Below, in pieces: positions 25,788-36,013 of a DNA stretch of 64,000 bases (positions are counted from its first letter, which is position 1; each line of letters opens with the position of its first letter). The DNA is taken from assembly GCF_000828085.3 (NCBI RefSeq), contig NZ_JXCA02000019.1, positions 74,860-138,859 on the forward strand, read 5' to 3'. The notes under the pieces were generated by a model. It did not search any database and was not told the DNA's origin. It worked only from the letters and a program-made list of their open reading frames with translations. The position numbers and the translations under genes were made by a program. The DNA is from Scytonema tolypothrichoides VB-61278. Its GTDB lineage: Bacteria; Cyanobacteriota; Cyanobacteriia; Cyanobacteriales; Nostocaceae.

Positions 25788-27917
25788 TTAAACACTCACT
25801 GGAGAGGTTATTGATTGCAATAACAGACATTGGGCTGCTAAGTACTGAGCAAGCGCTTCAATGTTGGGATACTTCCAAAAAAGAATAGGCTCAAGTTCAC
25901 AGCCAGTCCACTGTGCTAATTCACCCGTCATACTAACTGCCACCGCCGAATCTAAACCGTATGCAGCAAAAGGCTCCTGAATATCTATCTCATCCGGGGA
26001 CACTCGCAGGGACAGGGCGAGATGAGAAACCAGCCAGGTTACAATCATTTCTTCTGTAAAAGCTGATTTTAACGATTCCCCATCAACTTGCGACTCATCT
26101 TCTGAATGCACTGAGTCACATTGGGCTTCTACTTCTTGTTGGAGTTGTGATAAGTCTATTTGTCGAAGATTCGCTGTCCAATCTCCGATAACATCCAAAC
26201 TTCCATTCAAAAAACCATCCCGACAACCCTGGCGCTGAATCTTACCACTGGATGTTTTCGGGACACTAGCTGTCTTGAGTAGCACAACAGCATAAACTTG
26301 TAGCTGGTGCTGCTCGGATACTGCCTGACGAATAGCCTTAACGACCTCATCTACATCCAACTGACGTAAGTAACTCCGTTCTACCTCTTGAACAATGATT
26401 AACTGTTCAACACCTTCTACCTCCACAGAAAATGCAGCCCCGCAATTCGGTCGCAGTGCTGAATGGCTGTTCTGAACTGTTAATTCAATATCCTGGGGAT
26501 AATGATTTTGTCCCCGGATGATAATCACATCTTTAATTCGACCTGTGACGAATAACTCGCCATCAAGCAAAAATCCTAAATCTCCAGTGCGCAGAAACGG
26601 TCCAACTCCTGTATCTACTAAATATGCCCCAAAGGTTTGCTCAGTCGCTTCAGTTCGCATCCAGTAACCTGAAGCGACTGTGGAACCTGACACCCAAATT
26701 TCTCCCACTTCTCCAGCAGGGCAAGTTGCTAACGATTCTGGATGTACAATCGCAATTTTCGTATCAATTTCGGTATATCCGCATCCCACCAAAGTGACCG
26801 ACCCTGGCTCTTGTTCTTGAGCCTCTATCACACGATTTTGTCTAAGTGCCTCTGATTGAACTGTATAAAAAGTCGGCAAGTCTTTCGCTCTGGTGGCAGT
26901 TACCTTGAGAGTAGCTTCAGCCAAACCATAACCGGGGCAGAAACTCCTAAGGTTAAAACCAGACGGTTTGAACATTTCGGCAAACCGTTTGAGAACATCT
27001 GCCCTAACTGGCTCAGCACCATTAAGAGCCATACGCCAACTGCTTAAATCTAAAGTTGCGAGTTGTTCTCTTGTGACCTTATCTACGCATAGCTGATAGG
27101 CGAAGTTTGGAGCACCGCTATGAGTTGCTTTGTAGCGTGAAATCGCCTCAAGCCATCGCATTGGTCGTTGTAGAAAGGACGTAGGAGCCATCATGTAACA
27201 TGGGATTGCCTTATATAGCGGTTGAATGACTCCATAGATGAGTCCCATATCGTGAAAAGTAGGAAGCCATGTGACTATGACGCTTTCTGATGTGTGATCC
27301 CATCCTCTGTCAAGGTCTGTTGAATTGGACAGTAGATTGCCATGACTCACCATTACACCCTTTGGTGTTCCCGTAGAACCCGAGGTGTACTGGAGAAATG
27401 CCAAAGTGTCGCTACTTATTTTTAAAGGCTGCCAATTTTGTGCAATGTTGTTGGTAAAATTTTCGGTAGCTATGCAATCCAAAGCTGCCAGTTCTGGTTC
27501 TTGTTTTAAGCTGTGTTCAATATTTGTAAGAACAGATGTTGTTGTCAGGGCGAAACTAGCTTGGGCATCTTTCACAATTGCTTGTAGTCTTGCCAGATGC
27601 TGATTGCGGCGTGGTGGATACACTGGCACAGCTGTAACACCTGCGTACAGACACCCAAAAAACGCGGTAATGAATTCCAGTCCAGGCGGGTATAAAAGCA
27701 GCGCTCTTTCTCCAGTAGCTTTCATGCTTTGTAGCACACCGGCAAGCGATCGCGCTTTTTGGTCTAATTCTTGATAAGTCAAGTTGACTTCTTCTGTTTC
27801 CCCATCTACCAAAAAGGTATATGCTACTTGCCTTGGTTGCTGTTGCGCTCTTTTGCGTAACAGGTCAACTAAAGTCGCTTCACTGAAAGTCGGTACTGAA
27901 GATAAATTGTTATCCAT
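25788..27917 (-). CDS. Fatty acyl-AMP ligase (FAAL) with C-terminal acyl carrier domain
   Basis: A 709-residue starter unit of the cluster. Residues about 10-590 are an ANL-superfamily adenylating enzyme of the FAAL type (LQYTSGSTGTPKGVM, WLPTFHDMGLI, then RTGDLGFL and GRIKDVIIIRG). Residues about 620-700 are an acyl carrier domain with GLDSAVAV as the phosphopantetheine site. It should activate a free fatty acid as acyl-AMP and load it on its own carrier for the PKS downstream. The open frame reaches 27977, but the ATG at 27917 (MDNNLSS) has an AGAAGG ribosome site and fits the family. Chain length cannot be read from sequence. It is the first gene of a three-gene operon. Confidence 0.93.
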   Translation of the reverse strand: MDNNLSSVPTFSEATLVDLLRKRAQQQPRQVAYTFLVDGETEEVNLTYQELDQKARSLAGVLQSMKATGERALLLYPPGLEFITAFFGCLYAGVTAVPVYPPRRNQHLARLQAIVKDAQASFALTTTSVLTNIEHSLKQEPELAALDCIATENFTNNIAQNWQPLKISSDTLAFLQYTSGSTGTPKGVMVSHGNLLSNSTDLDRGWDHTSESVIVTWLPTFHDMGLIYGVIQPLYKAIPCYMMAPTSFLQRPMRWLEAISRYKATHSGAPNFAYQLCVDKVTREQLATLDLSSWRMALNGAEPVRADVLKRFAEMFKPSGFNLRSFCPGYGLAEATLKVTATRAKDLPTFYTVQSEALRQNRVIEAQEQEPGSVTLVGCGYTEIDTKIAIVHPESLATCPAGEVGEIWVSGSTVASGYWMRTEATEQTFGAYLVDTGVGPFLRTGDLGFLLDGELFVTGRIKDVIIIRGQNHYPQDIELTVQNSHSALRPNCGAAFSVEVEGVEQLIIVQEVERSYLRQLDVDEVVKAIRQAVSEQHQLQVYAVVLLKTASVPKTSSGKIQRQGCRDGFLNGSLDVIGDWTANLRQIDLSQLQQEVEAQCDSVHSEDESQVDGESLKSAFTEEMIVTWLVSHLALSLRVSPDEIDIQEPFAAYGLDSAVAVSMTGELAQWTGCELEPILFWKYPNIEALAQYLAAQCLLLQSITSPVSV

Positions 27918-28663
27918 TAGCCCTTCTGGCTTGTTATAGATAAGCATGAGTAAGGTGAGAATTTTATACAAGAACAAGCTAATGTCAAATGCAGCAGAGA
28001 ACGGATAGTACTCAATATTAGTAAACGATGCACTTATCTATACAAAATGCGCTCTCGACAGCTCTATGGCGCTCCCCCACGAATCAACGCGAGAGGACAG
28101 AACGAGTATCTCGTAAAAGGGTTGGCACTTTCGCTGCAGGTTTTCCCCTGATTTGAAAATTTTTCGAGCGCGAACGCATACAAGTTTTTATTTTAATTTT
28201 GTGCAATCGTCATAATATTACCCGGAAATTTACGTAGAAAAGAACTTCCCATAGAAAGTAGCTAATTCTTACTCTTGGTAGATACTGAGTGTCGTATATT
28301 GATTTCTGCAAGCTTCAGCGATTGTATCATTTGAAAGGAGTGTAGTCAATCACAGGAATAAGTTGGAAGAAAACTACAAAATTAAACCCTAAAGCAGACC
28401 AGGATGCTGTTGCGGCAAAAAAAAGAGACTGAAACACTCTTGGCAAATGATTGGCTCCTAAGAAACACATCCCATCGCAGTAGAGTTGGTAGGAACTTCA
28501 TGCTTGAAAGTGACTAGGATTGGTATGCCAATAATCACGCTTGATTCTCAACAAATAGCGTGGCATCTGAGTGCTGTAATGATTGTAAAGTGGCAAGCCA
28601 TTAATCCGTGGTTGGATCGGCAGTGCCAAGTATATTAGTAAGTTAGATGAATCAAAGATGCAT
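27918..28663. other. Upstream region of the lipopeptide operon
   Basis: AT-rich DNA between the FAAL gene and an IS110 transposase. It must hold the operon promoter, but no operator or clear promoter could be assigned. A 63-codon minus-strand frame at 28498-28689 looks like chance. Confidence 0.45.
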
Positions 28664-30049
28664 TCACAAAGCGTACTGTTCCTCACCAAGAGTAGGCTGG
28701 GGAATTAGATCAAAGCCTAAAGCATGAGCTTTTTTCTTTAAGTTGTTCACCATGCGTTCATGGTAGTTTTGCTCATAAGCATCAATACCAGGGTCTGCAT
28801 AAGCAGCTCCTGATGTCCAAAGACGGTAGAAAATACGTGCGAGTTTGTGGGCGGCGGCAGTTATTGCCTTTGGTGCTCCCATACGGGACTGCATCCGTCT
28901 GTAAAATCCTCCCAATGCAGAATTACTGCGACAAAGGGTTTGTGCTGCCATACGGAAAGCATTGGCAGCCCGATTGATAACAGGACGGGTTTTGGAGCTT
29001 TTGACTTTTCCTCCAGTGATGCGACTACCAGGACATAACCCCAACCAAGAAACGAAATGTTTAACTGTGGGAAAACGGGATGGATCTAACCCGACTTCAG
29101 ACAATATAATTAACACAGTTAGAGCACCAAAACCATTAATTTGAGTGAAGTCTACGCCAGTAATACGGTACAAGTGAGTGCGTAAATCAAATTGGGGGGC
29201 GTTTCCTGGTTGCTTTTTTCCTCGACGTTTTGGTTTACCAAGAGGGTTGCTTTTAACATCGATTTTATCTGGGAATCGAGCTAGGCACTGCTCAATTTGA
29301 GCGTCGCATTCAGTAATTTGTGCCTGGTAAAATTTATAGAGTGCGAGTTCTTGTGACAACACAAAAACGAGTTCGCTTCGATAGTCCCCAGTCAAAGCGG
29401 CGGCAATATTCGTGCAACTTGCTTTAATATGTTGATCTTTGAGTGCGGCTAACTTAGTAGGGTTGCGCTCGCCAGAAACAATGGCATGGATAATTGCCAT
29501 ACCCGTAGTACCTGTAATGTCACTAATTACGCGATGTAATTGTACATTCATTTCAGTTAAGGCTTTTTGCATCCGTTGAACGTGAATACAAGCACTTTTG
29601 ATCAAATTGTCGCGTTGCCGAATGTAGCTGCGGAGAGCGCAAATTTGGTCATCAGGACGAAATGATCCTGCCAACAACCCGTAAGTGTGCAACTGTTGCA
29701 GCCACTGACAATCCAGTACGTCAGTTTTCCGACCAGGAACGGTTTTCACATAATGGGCATTAACGAGTTTAACTTCAAACCCCCTACTTTCCAAAATTTG
29801 GAAGACTGGTATCCAGTAAACTCCTGTTGATTCCATTGCCACAGTTTCAATATGGCATTGCTTTAACCAGTCTGCCATTGCATATAACTCAGCAGTAAAA
29901 CAGCCAAAACTACGTACTGGGTCTTGATCTCTATTGACAGGAACGCTTACCCAATGTCTGTCTGCACCAATATCTATACCTGCTGCATTGGGGTTAATGA
30001 GTGGTAAATTAGAATTTAGTGACTCTTGAGGCGATTCTTTTTTGCTCAT
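28664..30049 (-). mobile_element. IS110 family transposase
   Basis: DEDD-type transposase of 461 residues. The N-terminal RuvC-like part has GIDIGADRHW, VAMESTGVYWIPV and KTDVLDCQWLQ. The C-terminal transposase_20 part has ITGVDFTQINGFGALT, then FVSWLGLCPGS and a conserved Ser region. The ATG at 30049 is preceded by a GGAGG site and is preferred over one five codons upstream. IS110 elements usually lack inverted terminal repeats, so the exact ends could not be seen. The gene appears intact. It sits just outside the biosynthetic cluster. Confidence 0.92.
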
Positions 30050-30498
30050 GAGAACCTCCGTCATGGCAATCGCGCTTTTTTACAGTAATTATGTACCCTA
30101 ACCTGAGTGTAGTGTCCAAATCTAATCTCCTAACCGGGATAGTAACAGTCCAACTCTTACTTCACCAATAAATTCACCAATACCACTCAGAACCAGGCTC
30201 ATATACGGGCGTAGTTAGCACCACTGTAAAGACGGTTTTAACTGTTAGGGTAACCGTTAATTATAGTCTCAAGCTATTAAATTTTCCTCTTTCCTGTGTT
30301 TCTTCCATATATCACTAGCGGAGTACGCCGCTAGTTAGAGGCTCATATCTTGCACCTCTCAGGATAAACCACTAATAGACCAATAGAAACGTAAAAAGTG
30401 ACATCAGCAGTGAAAAGATGTTTAAGTATAAATTTTGATATAACTAAACAAGGGTTGAGATTACGTAAATGACCAAGATTCAGACGATCACTAACTGC

Positions 30499-30701
30499 AA
30501 ACCCACATTCCGCACCCTAAAGTGTCACACTACGAATTTTGGACGTTTGAAGATTTGGGATTGGCGATACGCGGAGCGTCAAGCCTCCGGCTTATCGCCA
30601 TCCAAAACAACTTTAAAATATATAAAAAACATCCTTAATTAGAGATAAAAATACGAAAAAACCGATCATGTGTGACAGTGGGGTGGTGCGAAATGTGGGT
30701 T
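30499..30701. mobile_element. MITE-like element with ~31-bp imperfect terminal inverted repeats
   Basis: The left end (30499-30530, aaacccacattccgcaccct...) and the inverse of the right end (30670-30701, aacccacatttcgcacca...) match over most of about 31 bp, including tgtcacac at the inner side. There is no coding capacity, so it would need a transposase in trans. It carries a nested 25-nt HIP1-type element at 30569-30593. Confidence 0.7.
30564..30598. repeat. 25-nt element between split HIP1 halves
   Basis: GCGAT (30564-30568), 25 nt (acgcggagcgtcaagcctcc...), ATCGC (30594-30598). The same core occurs at 2155-2205. Confidence 0.75.
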
Positions 30702-30908
30702 CAAAGAGTAGTTGGATTTGCGCTCATCAACCGACAAAAGACCACTCGTCGTCGTTTAATATGGGGATAGGGGTGTAGGGGAAAAGGATACTGAAAAACA
30801 AACTTTATAACCTAAATTCCAGTAACCAACCTTATGGTAATTTAAGGTTGGTTACATTTAACATATTGCAACAGATAACTTTTCCCCTTATGACTGGAGA
30901 GCACAACC

Positions 30909-31550
30909 TTGGGAATAGAACTACGCAGTTTCGTATTTCTCGACAGCCTGCAACCTCAACATGCAGCATATATGGGGACAGTGGCTCAAGGTTTCTTACC
31001 ATTACCAGGCGATTCATCGCTGTGGATTGAAATCTCTCCTGGTATCGAAATTAATAAGATTACGGATGTAGCGCTGAAAGCAGCTTCTGTCCGTCCGGGA
31101 GCACTCGTGGTCGAACGATTATATGGTTTATTGGAAATTCATTCTAGCTCCCAAGGCGAAACGCGAGCTGCTGGTCAAGCCATTTTGGCGACACTAGGAG
31201 TCAAAAAAGACGAATGTCTCAAACCGCGTGTTGTTTCCAACCAGATTATCCGCAACATTGATGCTTACCAAGCACAACTTCTCAATCGCACGAACCGGGG
31301 ACAAATGCTGCTGGCTGGGGAAACGTTGTATGTATTAGAAGTTGAGCCTGCTGCTTATGCTGCACTGGCTGCGAATGAAGCGGAGAAAGCGGCGGCGATT
31401 AATATCCTTGCTGTTCAACCTGTAGGAAGCTTTGGACGACTTTACTTAGGTGGACAAGAACGGGATATTCTTGCAGGTGCTCAAGGAGCGTTAACGGCGA
31501 TTGAAAATGTTGCTGGTCGGGTAAATCCTCTGAGTGGGCGTCAGGAGTAG
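30909..31550 (+). CDS. ccmP: Carboxysome shell protein CcmP (tandem BMC domains)
   Basis: Shell protein of 213 residues with two fused bacterial microcompartment domains. Members form stacked pseudohexamers with a gated central pore in the beta-carboxysome shell. The sequence [20 protein letters not shown] is a close match to the known CcmP N-terminus. Other signatures are [55 protein letters not shown] and [15 protein letters not shown]. The start is TTG at 30909, with a GGAGAG ribosome site 9 nt upstream; no in-frame ATG fits the family. As in many cyanobacteria it is away from the ccmKLMN cluster. A pentapeptide-repeat gene follows after 3 nt. Confidence 0.95.
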   Translation: MGIELRSFVFLDSLQPQHAAYMGTVAQGFLPLPGDSSLWIEISPGIEINKITDVALKAASVRPGALVVERLYGLLEIHSSSQGETRAAGQAILATLGVKKDECLKPRVVSNQIIRNIDAYQAQLLNRTNRGQMLLAGETLYVLEVEPAAYAALAANEAEKAAAINILAVQPVGSFGRLYLGGQERDILAGAQGALTAIENVAGRVNPLSGRQE

Positions 31551-31553
31551 AAA

Positions 31554-32240
31554 ATGGCAAATCTTGAGCATTTAGCTTTACTGAAAGCAGATGCAGTCAC
31601 ATGGAATGAGTGGAGAAAGAAAAATCTCGAAATTGAACCAGACCTTAGGGATGCTGACCTCAATGGCGCTAACCTTTACACAGCCAATCTCATGAAAGCT
31701 AATTTAAGCGTAGCTAACTTGAGTGTTGCTAACTTAAGTAATGCTACACTCACACAAGCTGATCTGAGTCATGCCATTTTGATTGGAGCTGATTTAAGTG
31801 GAGCGAATCTCAAAGGCGCTTTCCTATGTGAGGCAAACTTAATTGGGACTGATTTAAAAGGCGCTAACTTGAGAGATACTGATTTGGGTCATGCAAAGCT
31901 AATCCGTGCTAACCTCTGTTTTGCAAACCTCATGGCAGCTAACTTAATTGGGGTAGATCTCAGCAAGGCAAATCTGTACGAAGCAGAAGTGATTGGCGCT
32001 TATCTTTACAAAGCTGACTTGTACAAAGCTAATCTTAGCCAAGCTCATCTAAGTGGTGCATACTTGTTACGAGCTAACTTGAGTGAGGCTGACTTGAGCA
32101 AAGCTGACTTGAGATACACTAACCTCACAGGAGCGAATTTGGCAGGGGCTAATCTTAGAGGAGCTAAGCTTGAGGGAGCGAAACTCACAGGAGCTAACCT
32201 TAGTGGTGTGGATTTGCAGGACACGATTATGCCTGAGTGA
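31554..32240 (+). CDS. Pentapeptide repeat protein
   Basis: A 228-residue protein consisting of a 35-residue N-terminal segment (LALLKADAVTWNEWRKKN) followed by about 37 A(D/N)LXX pentapeptides, which fold into a right-handed quadrilateral beta-helix. The function of such proteins in cyanobacteria is mostly unknown. The start codon is 3 nt after the ccmP stop, so the two are almost certainly cotranscribed and perhaps translationally coupled. Whether it has any role at the carboxysome is open. Confidence 0.92.
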   Translation: MANLEHLALLKADAVTWNEWRKKNLEIEPDLRDADLNGANLYTANLMKANLSVANLSVANLSNATLTQADLSHAILIGADLSGANLKGAFLCEANLIGTDLKGANLRDTDLGHAKLIRANLCFANLMAANLIGVDLSKANLYEAEVIGAYLYKADLYKANLSQAHLSGAYLLRANLSEADLSKADLRYTNLTGANLAGANLRGAKLEGAKLTGANLSGVDLQDTIMPE

Positions 32241-32590
32241 TATAGCAGTTGCCAGGTAGATTAGGACATGAACTCATGAGAAAACACGGATACCAAGAGA
32301 CTTTCAAGCCTGTTCCCTGTTAAGAGTTCCCTGTTCCCTGCTATACATGTGTCATTAGCGCAATTTTCTTAACTCTCACAAATAGTGCGCATATCGGTAT
32401 TGAGAATATTTTTAACTCAAAATTAACCAAAATTTATGAAAAATCCGTCTCCTTTTTGTGCAGTGTCCTAAGTATGACAAAGTAAAGTTTTGACATACTT
32501 GTACCATAAAAATTATTAATAAGAATACGGAGCAAGACGGTTTGCCGCTATGTTATGAACAAATGGTCGCCACAGTGTACAATTCTTAAC
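32241..32590. other. Intergenic spacer
   Basis: Contains a short ttccctgtt/ttccctgct repeat near 32310-32345 and AT-rich sequence with the probable promoter of the next gene. No gene seen. Confidence 0.5.
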
Positions 32591-33217
32591 ATGAGAAAAA
32601 AGTTAGTTGTAGCCTCCATTCTTCTTTGTTTGATGAACTCTTCTTTGGCAAGCGCAGAAGTTAATGATTTTGAAGACCCCAGACTGACGCTCTCAACTGT
32701 TGAGACAGATTGGTCAATCAAGACTGATAAAACTGAAAGACCGCAAGTTGGTGCAAGCGTTGCAACATTGCTCAAAACTGAAGATGAATTACAATTTCAG
32801 GGTACACTAGCTGCAATTGAGGGTAATGAAGGACTTGTCGGGTTTGCGTTTATAGAAGCACCTGTATCCCAAGACTTAAGTCAATACAACTACATTGAGT
32901 TTTACGCTAAGTCTGTTGATCCAAGAGTGGTTTATACCCTAACACTTAAAGACGAGCAAGCCCAGCAGGATGCTGGAACTCTTACATTTGAGCAAGAGTT
33001 TGTTGTTGGCACAGAGTGGACAAAGGTGAAGTTGCCTTTGAGTCAGTTTCAAGCAAGGATTCGTGGGAGAGTTGTAGATAGTTTTCAATTGGATCTCAAG
33101 GAAGTGCGATCGCTCTCTTTTCAAATCAATCGCAGCAAGCAGGAACCAGATTCACCAATTCCACTGCAGTTTGCTTTAGATGTGGGTTCACAGGTATTGG
33201 TTACAAATCAGGAATAA
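32591..33217 (+). CDS. Exported CIA30-like (galactose-binding-fold) protein
   Basis: A 208-residue protein with a Sec signal (residues 1-23, MRKKLVVASILLCLMNSSLA then SAE). The mature part is beta-rich and resembles the CIA30/carbohydrate-binding jelly-roll group: LSQYNYIEFYAKSVDPRVVY, then EWTKVKLPLSQFQ and SLSFQINRS. The frame is open from an ATG at 32555, but the ATG at 32591 places a normal signal peptide at the N-terminus. Function is unknown; it probably acts in the periplasm. It is followed by a MITE insertion. Confidence 0.65.
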   Translation: MRKKLVVASILLCLMNSSLASAEVNDFEDPRLTLSTVETDWSIKTDKTERPQVGASVATLLKTEDELQFQGTLAAIEGNEGLVGFAFIEAPVSQDLSQYNYIEFYAKSVDPRVVYTLTLKDEQAQQDAGTLTFEQEFVVGTEWTKVKLPLSQFQARIRGRVVDSFQLDLKEVRSLSFQINRSKQEPDSPIPLQFALDVGSQVLVTNQE

Positions 33218-33228
33218 ACTCAAAACCT

Positions 33229-33341
33229 GGTTGAATATTAATACTGCTCGGTTAACGTTTGTAGAGACGTTACATGTAACGTCTCTACAAGGATTTTGGG
33301 ATTTGCGATTTGCTTAACCGAGCAGTATTGGGTTGAATATT
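33229..33341. mobile_element. 91-bp MITE with 16-bp terminal inverted repeats and an 11-bp target duplication
   Basis: The element 33240-33330 has ends aatactgctcggttaa and ttaaccgagcagtatt (perfect inverse) and an internal perfect palindrome (gtagagacgttac with gtaacgtctctac). It is flanked on both sides by ggttgaatatt (33229-33239 and 33331-33341), which looks like a target-site duplication. Confidence 0.8.
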
Positions 33342-33454
33342 TGCTTTAGCTGCTCGTCCTCAAGTTTGTCATAATCGGTCTTGACAATCGAGACATATAA
33401 TAATAGAGCATCAACCAGTACATACTCAGCCAATAGTTTCTGCGCTCCTTCATT

Positions 33455-35680
33455 ATGTTGCCTAAACCCAAAAAGCATTGGACACCCCTACATTGGGCAA
33501 GTTGGAAGCCCTTTGGAATTGGCGAGCAATATCCCAATAACTACTGGGAAGTCTTTCGTGCCATTTGGCTATCTCGTCATAAGTTGCCTTATGCATGGAA
33601 TATTCTAAATAAGGGTGTTTGTGATGGTTGCGCTTTGGGAACAACCGGGATGAAAGATTGGACAGTAGATGGAATTCATCTGTGCAATGTCCGGTTGCGG
33701 CTTTTGCAGATGAACACAATGCCAGCTTTTGACCCTGCAATCTTAGCAGATGTCTCCCAGTTGCAAACGAAAACGAGTGCTAAATTACGCGAGTTGGGAC
33801 GGCTTCCTTACCCAATGATTCGCAACAGTGGAGAAAAAGGGTTTCGTCGAGTCAACTGGGATGAAGCTCTAGATGTCGTTGCCAGTCGCATTCGCGCCAC
33901 AACCCCAGACCGCTTAAGCTTCTATATTACCAGCAGAGGTACCGTCAACGAAACATACTACGCTACTCAAAAAGCTGTGCGGGCGATGGGAACCAACAAT
34001 ATTGACAACGCCGCCCGTATCTGTCATTCTCCTAGTACTGCTGGTCTCAAAGGTGCCATCGGTGCAGCGGCAACCACCTGCTCTTACAAAGACTGGATTG
34101 GCACAGATTTATTAGTTTTCATTGGCTCAAACGTAGCAAATAATCAACCTGTCACGGTTAAGTATCTGCACTATGCGAAGAAGGCAGGTACAAAGATAGT
34201 CGTAATTAATACCTACCGCGAGCCAGGGATGGAGCGATACTGGGTTCCCTCAATTCCAGAAAGTGCTTTGTTTGGCACCAAGTTTGCTGAAGATTTCTTT
34301 TTGGTAAACATGGGTGGAGACATGGCATTTTTAAATGGTACAATCAAGCATATGATTGCCAACGACTGGGTAGATGAGTCGTTTATCAAGCGCTACACCG
34401 CCGGATTTGATGAACTAAAAGCTTTCCTTGAAACGCAATCTTGGGAACAGTTAGAGCAGCTTTCGGGAGCGAAGCGCGATGAAATGTATGCTTTTGCCAA
34501 AATGGTTGGAGAAGCAAATAAAGCTGTCTTCGTCTGGAGCATGGGCATTACTCAGCATGAGTGTGGCGAAGACAATGTGAGAGCTATTATTAACTTAGCT
34601 CTTACCAAAGGTTTTGTTGGTCGGGAAGGTTGCGGTTTGATGCCCATTCGTGGTCATTCTGGAGTACAGGGTGGTGCAGAGATGGGATGTTATGCAACAG
34701 TCTTTCCTGGTGGTAAACCTATTATCCCAGAAAACGCTGCCCAGTTGAGCAAGCATTGGGGCTTTGATGTGCCAGTCACAAAAGGTTTAATTGCTCCAGA
34801 AATGATTCATGCAGCATGTGAGGAGCAGTTAGATGTGTTGTTCTCCGTAGGTGGGAATTTCTTGGAAGTTTTGCCGGAACCTGATTATGTAGAAAATGCG
34901 CTCAAGCGGGTATCGATGCGAGTACACATGGATATTGTCCTCTCTAGCCAAATGCTTGTGGAACCAACAGACACTGTGGTGCTGTTACCTGCAACAACTC
35001 GCTACGAAATCCCCGGGGGAGTGACAGAAACGAGCACTGAACGCCGAGTCATTTTCAGTCCAGAAATTCCTGGTCCCCGTCTTGGGGAGGCGCGTCCAGA
35101 GTGGGAAGTGTTTATGGAATTGGCAAGGCGGGTGCATCCCAACTTGGCAGACAAGTTGACTTTTGTTGATACTAGTGCTGTGCGTCAAGAAATTGCCCAA
35201 GTCGTCCCACAATACGCTGGAATTCAACACCTTAAGGAAGCAGGGGATCAGTTTCAGTACAGTGGTTCACATCTGTGCTTTGGCTGGAATTTTCCAACTG
35301 CGGATGGCAAGGCTCACTTTGCCGTGGTGTCTCGTGGAGAGCGAGAATTACCAGAGGGATGTTTTTTGGTAGCAACGCGTCGAGGCAAGCAGTTTAATTC
35401 TATGGTACAAGAGCGTAAGGATGCTATTACTGGAGCAGTGCGAGAGGCGGTTTTGATCAATGAGGTGGATGCTAAACACTTTGGATTGAAGGATGGTGAT
35501 GTAGTTCTTCTGACAAATGAACTTGGTAGTTTCCGAGGGAGAGTGTACACAGCACCAATTAAACCAGGAAATTTGCAGGTACATTGGCCTGAGGGGAATG
35601 TGTTGTTGGATAAGAGTAAGCGATCGCGCGAAGGAGTGCCAGATTATAACGCGGTGGTGCGGTTGCAAAAGGTTGATTAG
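33455..35680 (+). CDS. FdhF/YdeP-type molybdopterin oxidoreductase
   Basis: A 741-residue Mo-bis-MGD enzyme of the formate dehydrogenase superfamily, YdeP-like branch. The N-terminus carries GVCDGCALGTTGMKDW and a later Cys, a reduced version of the iron-sulfur motif. The cofactor domain has RRVNWDEAL, NNIDNAARICHSPSTAGL (Cys as the likely Mo ligand), FIGSNVANNQP and GHSGVQGG. The C-terminal domain has the usual AVLINEVDAKHFGLKDGD barrel. The substrate is unknown; some relatives are linked to acid resistance or formate, but this cannot be transferred safely. The sulfurtransferase gene fdhD, needed for such cofactors, lies 3.5 kb downstream on the same strand. Confidence 0.9.
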   Translation: MLPKPKKHWTPLHWASWKPFGIGEQYPNNYWEVFRAIWLSRHKLPYAWNILNKGVCDGCALGTTGMKDWTVDGIHLCNVRLRLLQMNTMPAFDPAILADVSQLQTKTSAKLRELGRLPYPMIRNSGEKGFRRVNWDEALDVVASRIRATTPDRLSFYITSRGTVNETYYATQKAVRAMGTNNIDNAARICHSPSTAGLKGAIGAAATTCSYKDWIGTDLLVFIGSNVANNQPVTVKYLHYAKKAGTKIVVINTYREPGMERYWVPSIPESALFGTKFAEDFFLVNMGGDMAFLNGTIKHMIANDWVDESFIKRYTAGFDELKAFLETQSWEQLEQLSGAKRDEMYAFAKMVGEANKAVFVWSMGITQHECGEDNVRAIINLALTKGFVGREGCGLMPIRGHSGVQGGAEMGCYATVFPGGKPIIPENAAQLSKHWGFDVPVTKGLIAPEMIHAACEEQLDVLFSVGGNFLEVLPEPDYVENALKRVSMRVHMDIVLSSQMLVEPTDTVVLLPATTRYEIPGGVTETSTERRVIFSPEIPGPRLGEARPEWEVFMELARRVHPNLADKLTFVDTSAVRQEIAQVVPQYAGIQHLKEAGDQFQYSGSHLCFGWNFPTADGKAHFAVVSRGERELPEGCFLVATRRGKQFNSMVQERKDAITGAVREAVLINEVDAKHFGLKDGDVVLLTNELGSFRGRVYTAPIKPGNLQVHWPEGNVLLDKSKRSREGVPDYNAVVRLQKVD

Positions 35681-36013
35681 ATTTCTGGGCGTTGCACAAA
35701 GACGCAATGAAACATCACATCAATAATTTTTATCACCATCACCCTCAAGGATGATGATATTTGCTAAATGTGAGCGACAAAATCGATCTCTATCCGAGTC
35801 GTTCCAAGAGTTGGAGCCACGATCAGCCTCATGGAAAGGTGGGAATAATCAATTAGATTTTGCTAAAAAATTTATGTTAGACTGTGCCCACAGAGGTTAG
35901 ACATTACTTTCATTCGTGACTTAACCCTCTTCAGGTTTGCTTCTACCACAAGATGCAGCAGAATTATTATTCTTGCTGATTTCATGCGAACAAATCTTTA
36001 AGAGGACAGATTC
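35681..36013. other. Intergenic spacer
   Basis: No gene is seen. An AAGAGGACAG ribosome site lies directly before the CAP protein gene; the rest is unremarkable. Confidence 0.45.

Larger units (their letters stand above)
30050..30908. other. Non-coding region between the IS110 element and ccmP
   Basis: No gene is supported. It contains the MITE-like element described separately and, at 30835-30900, the promoter and leader of ccmP. Confidence 0.5.
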
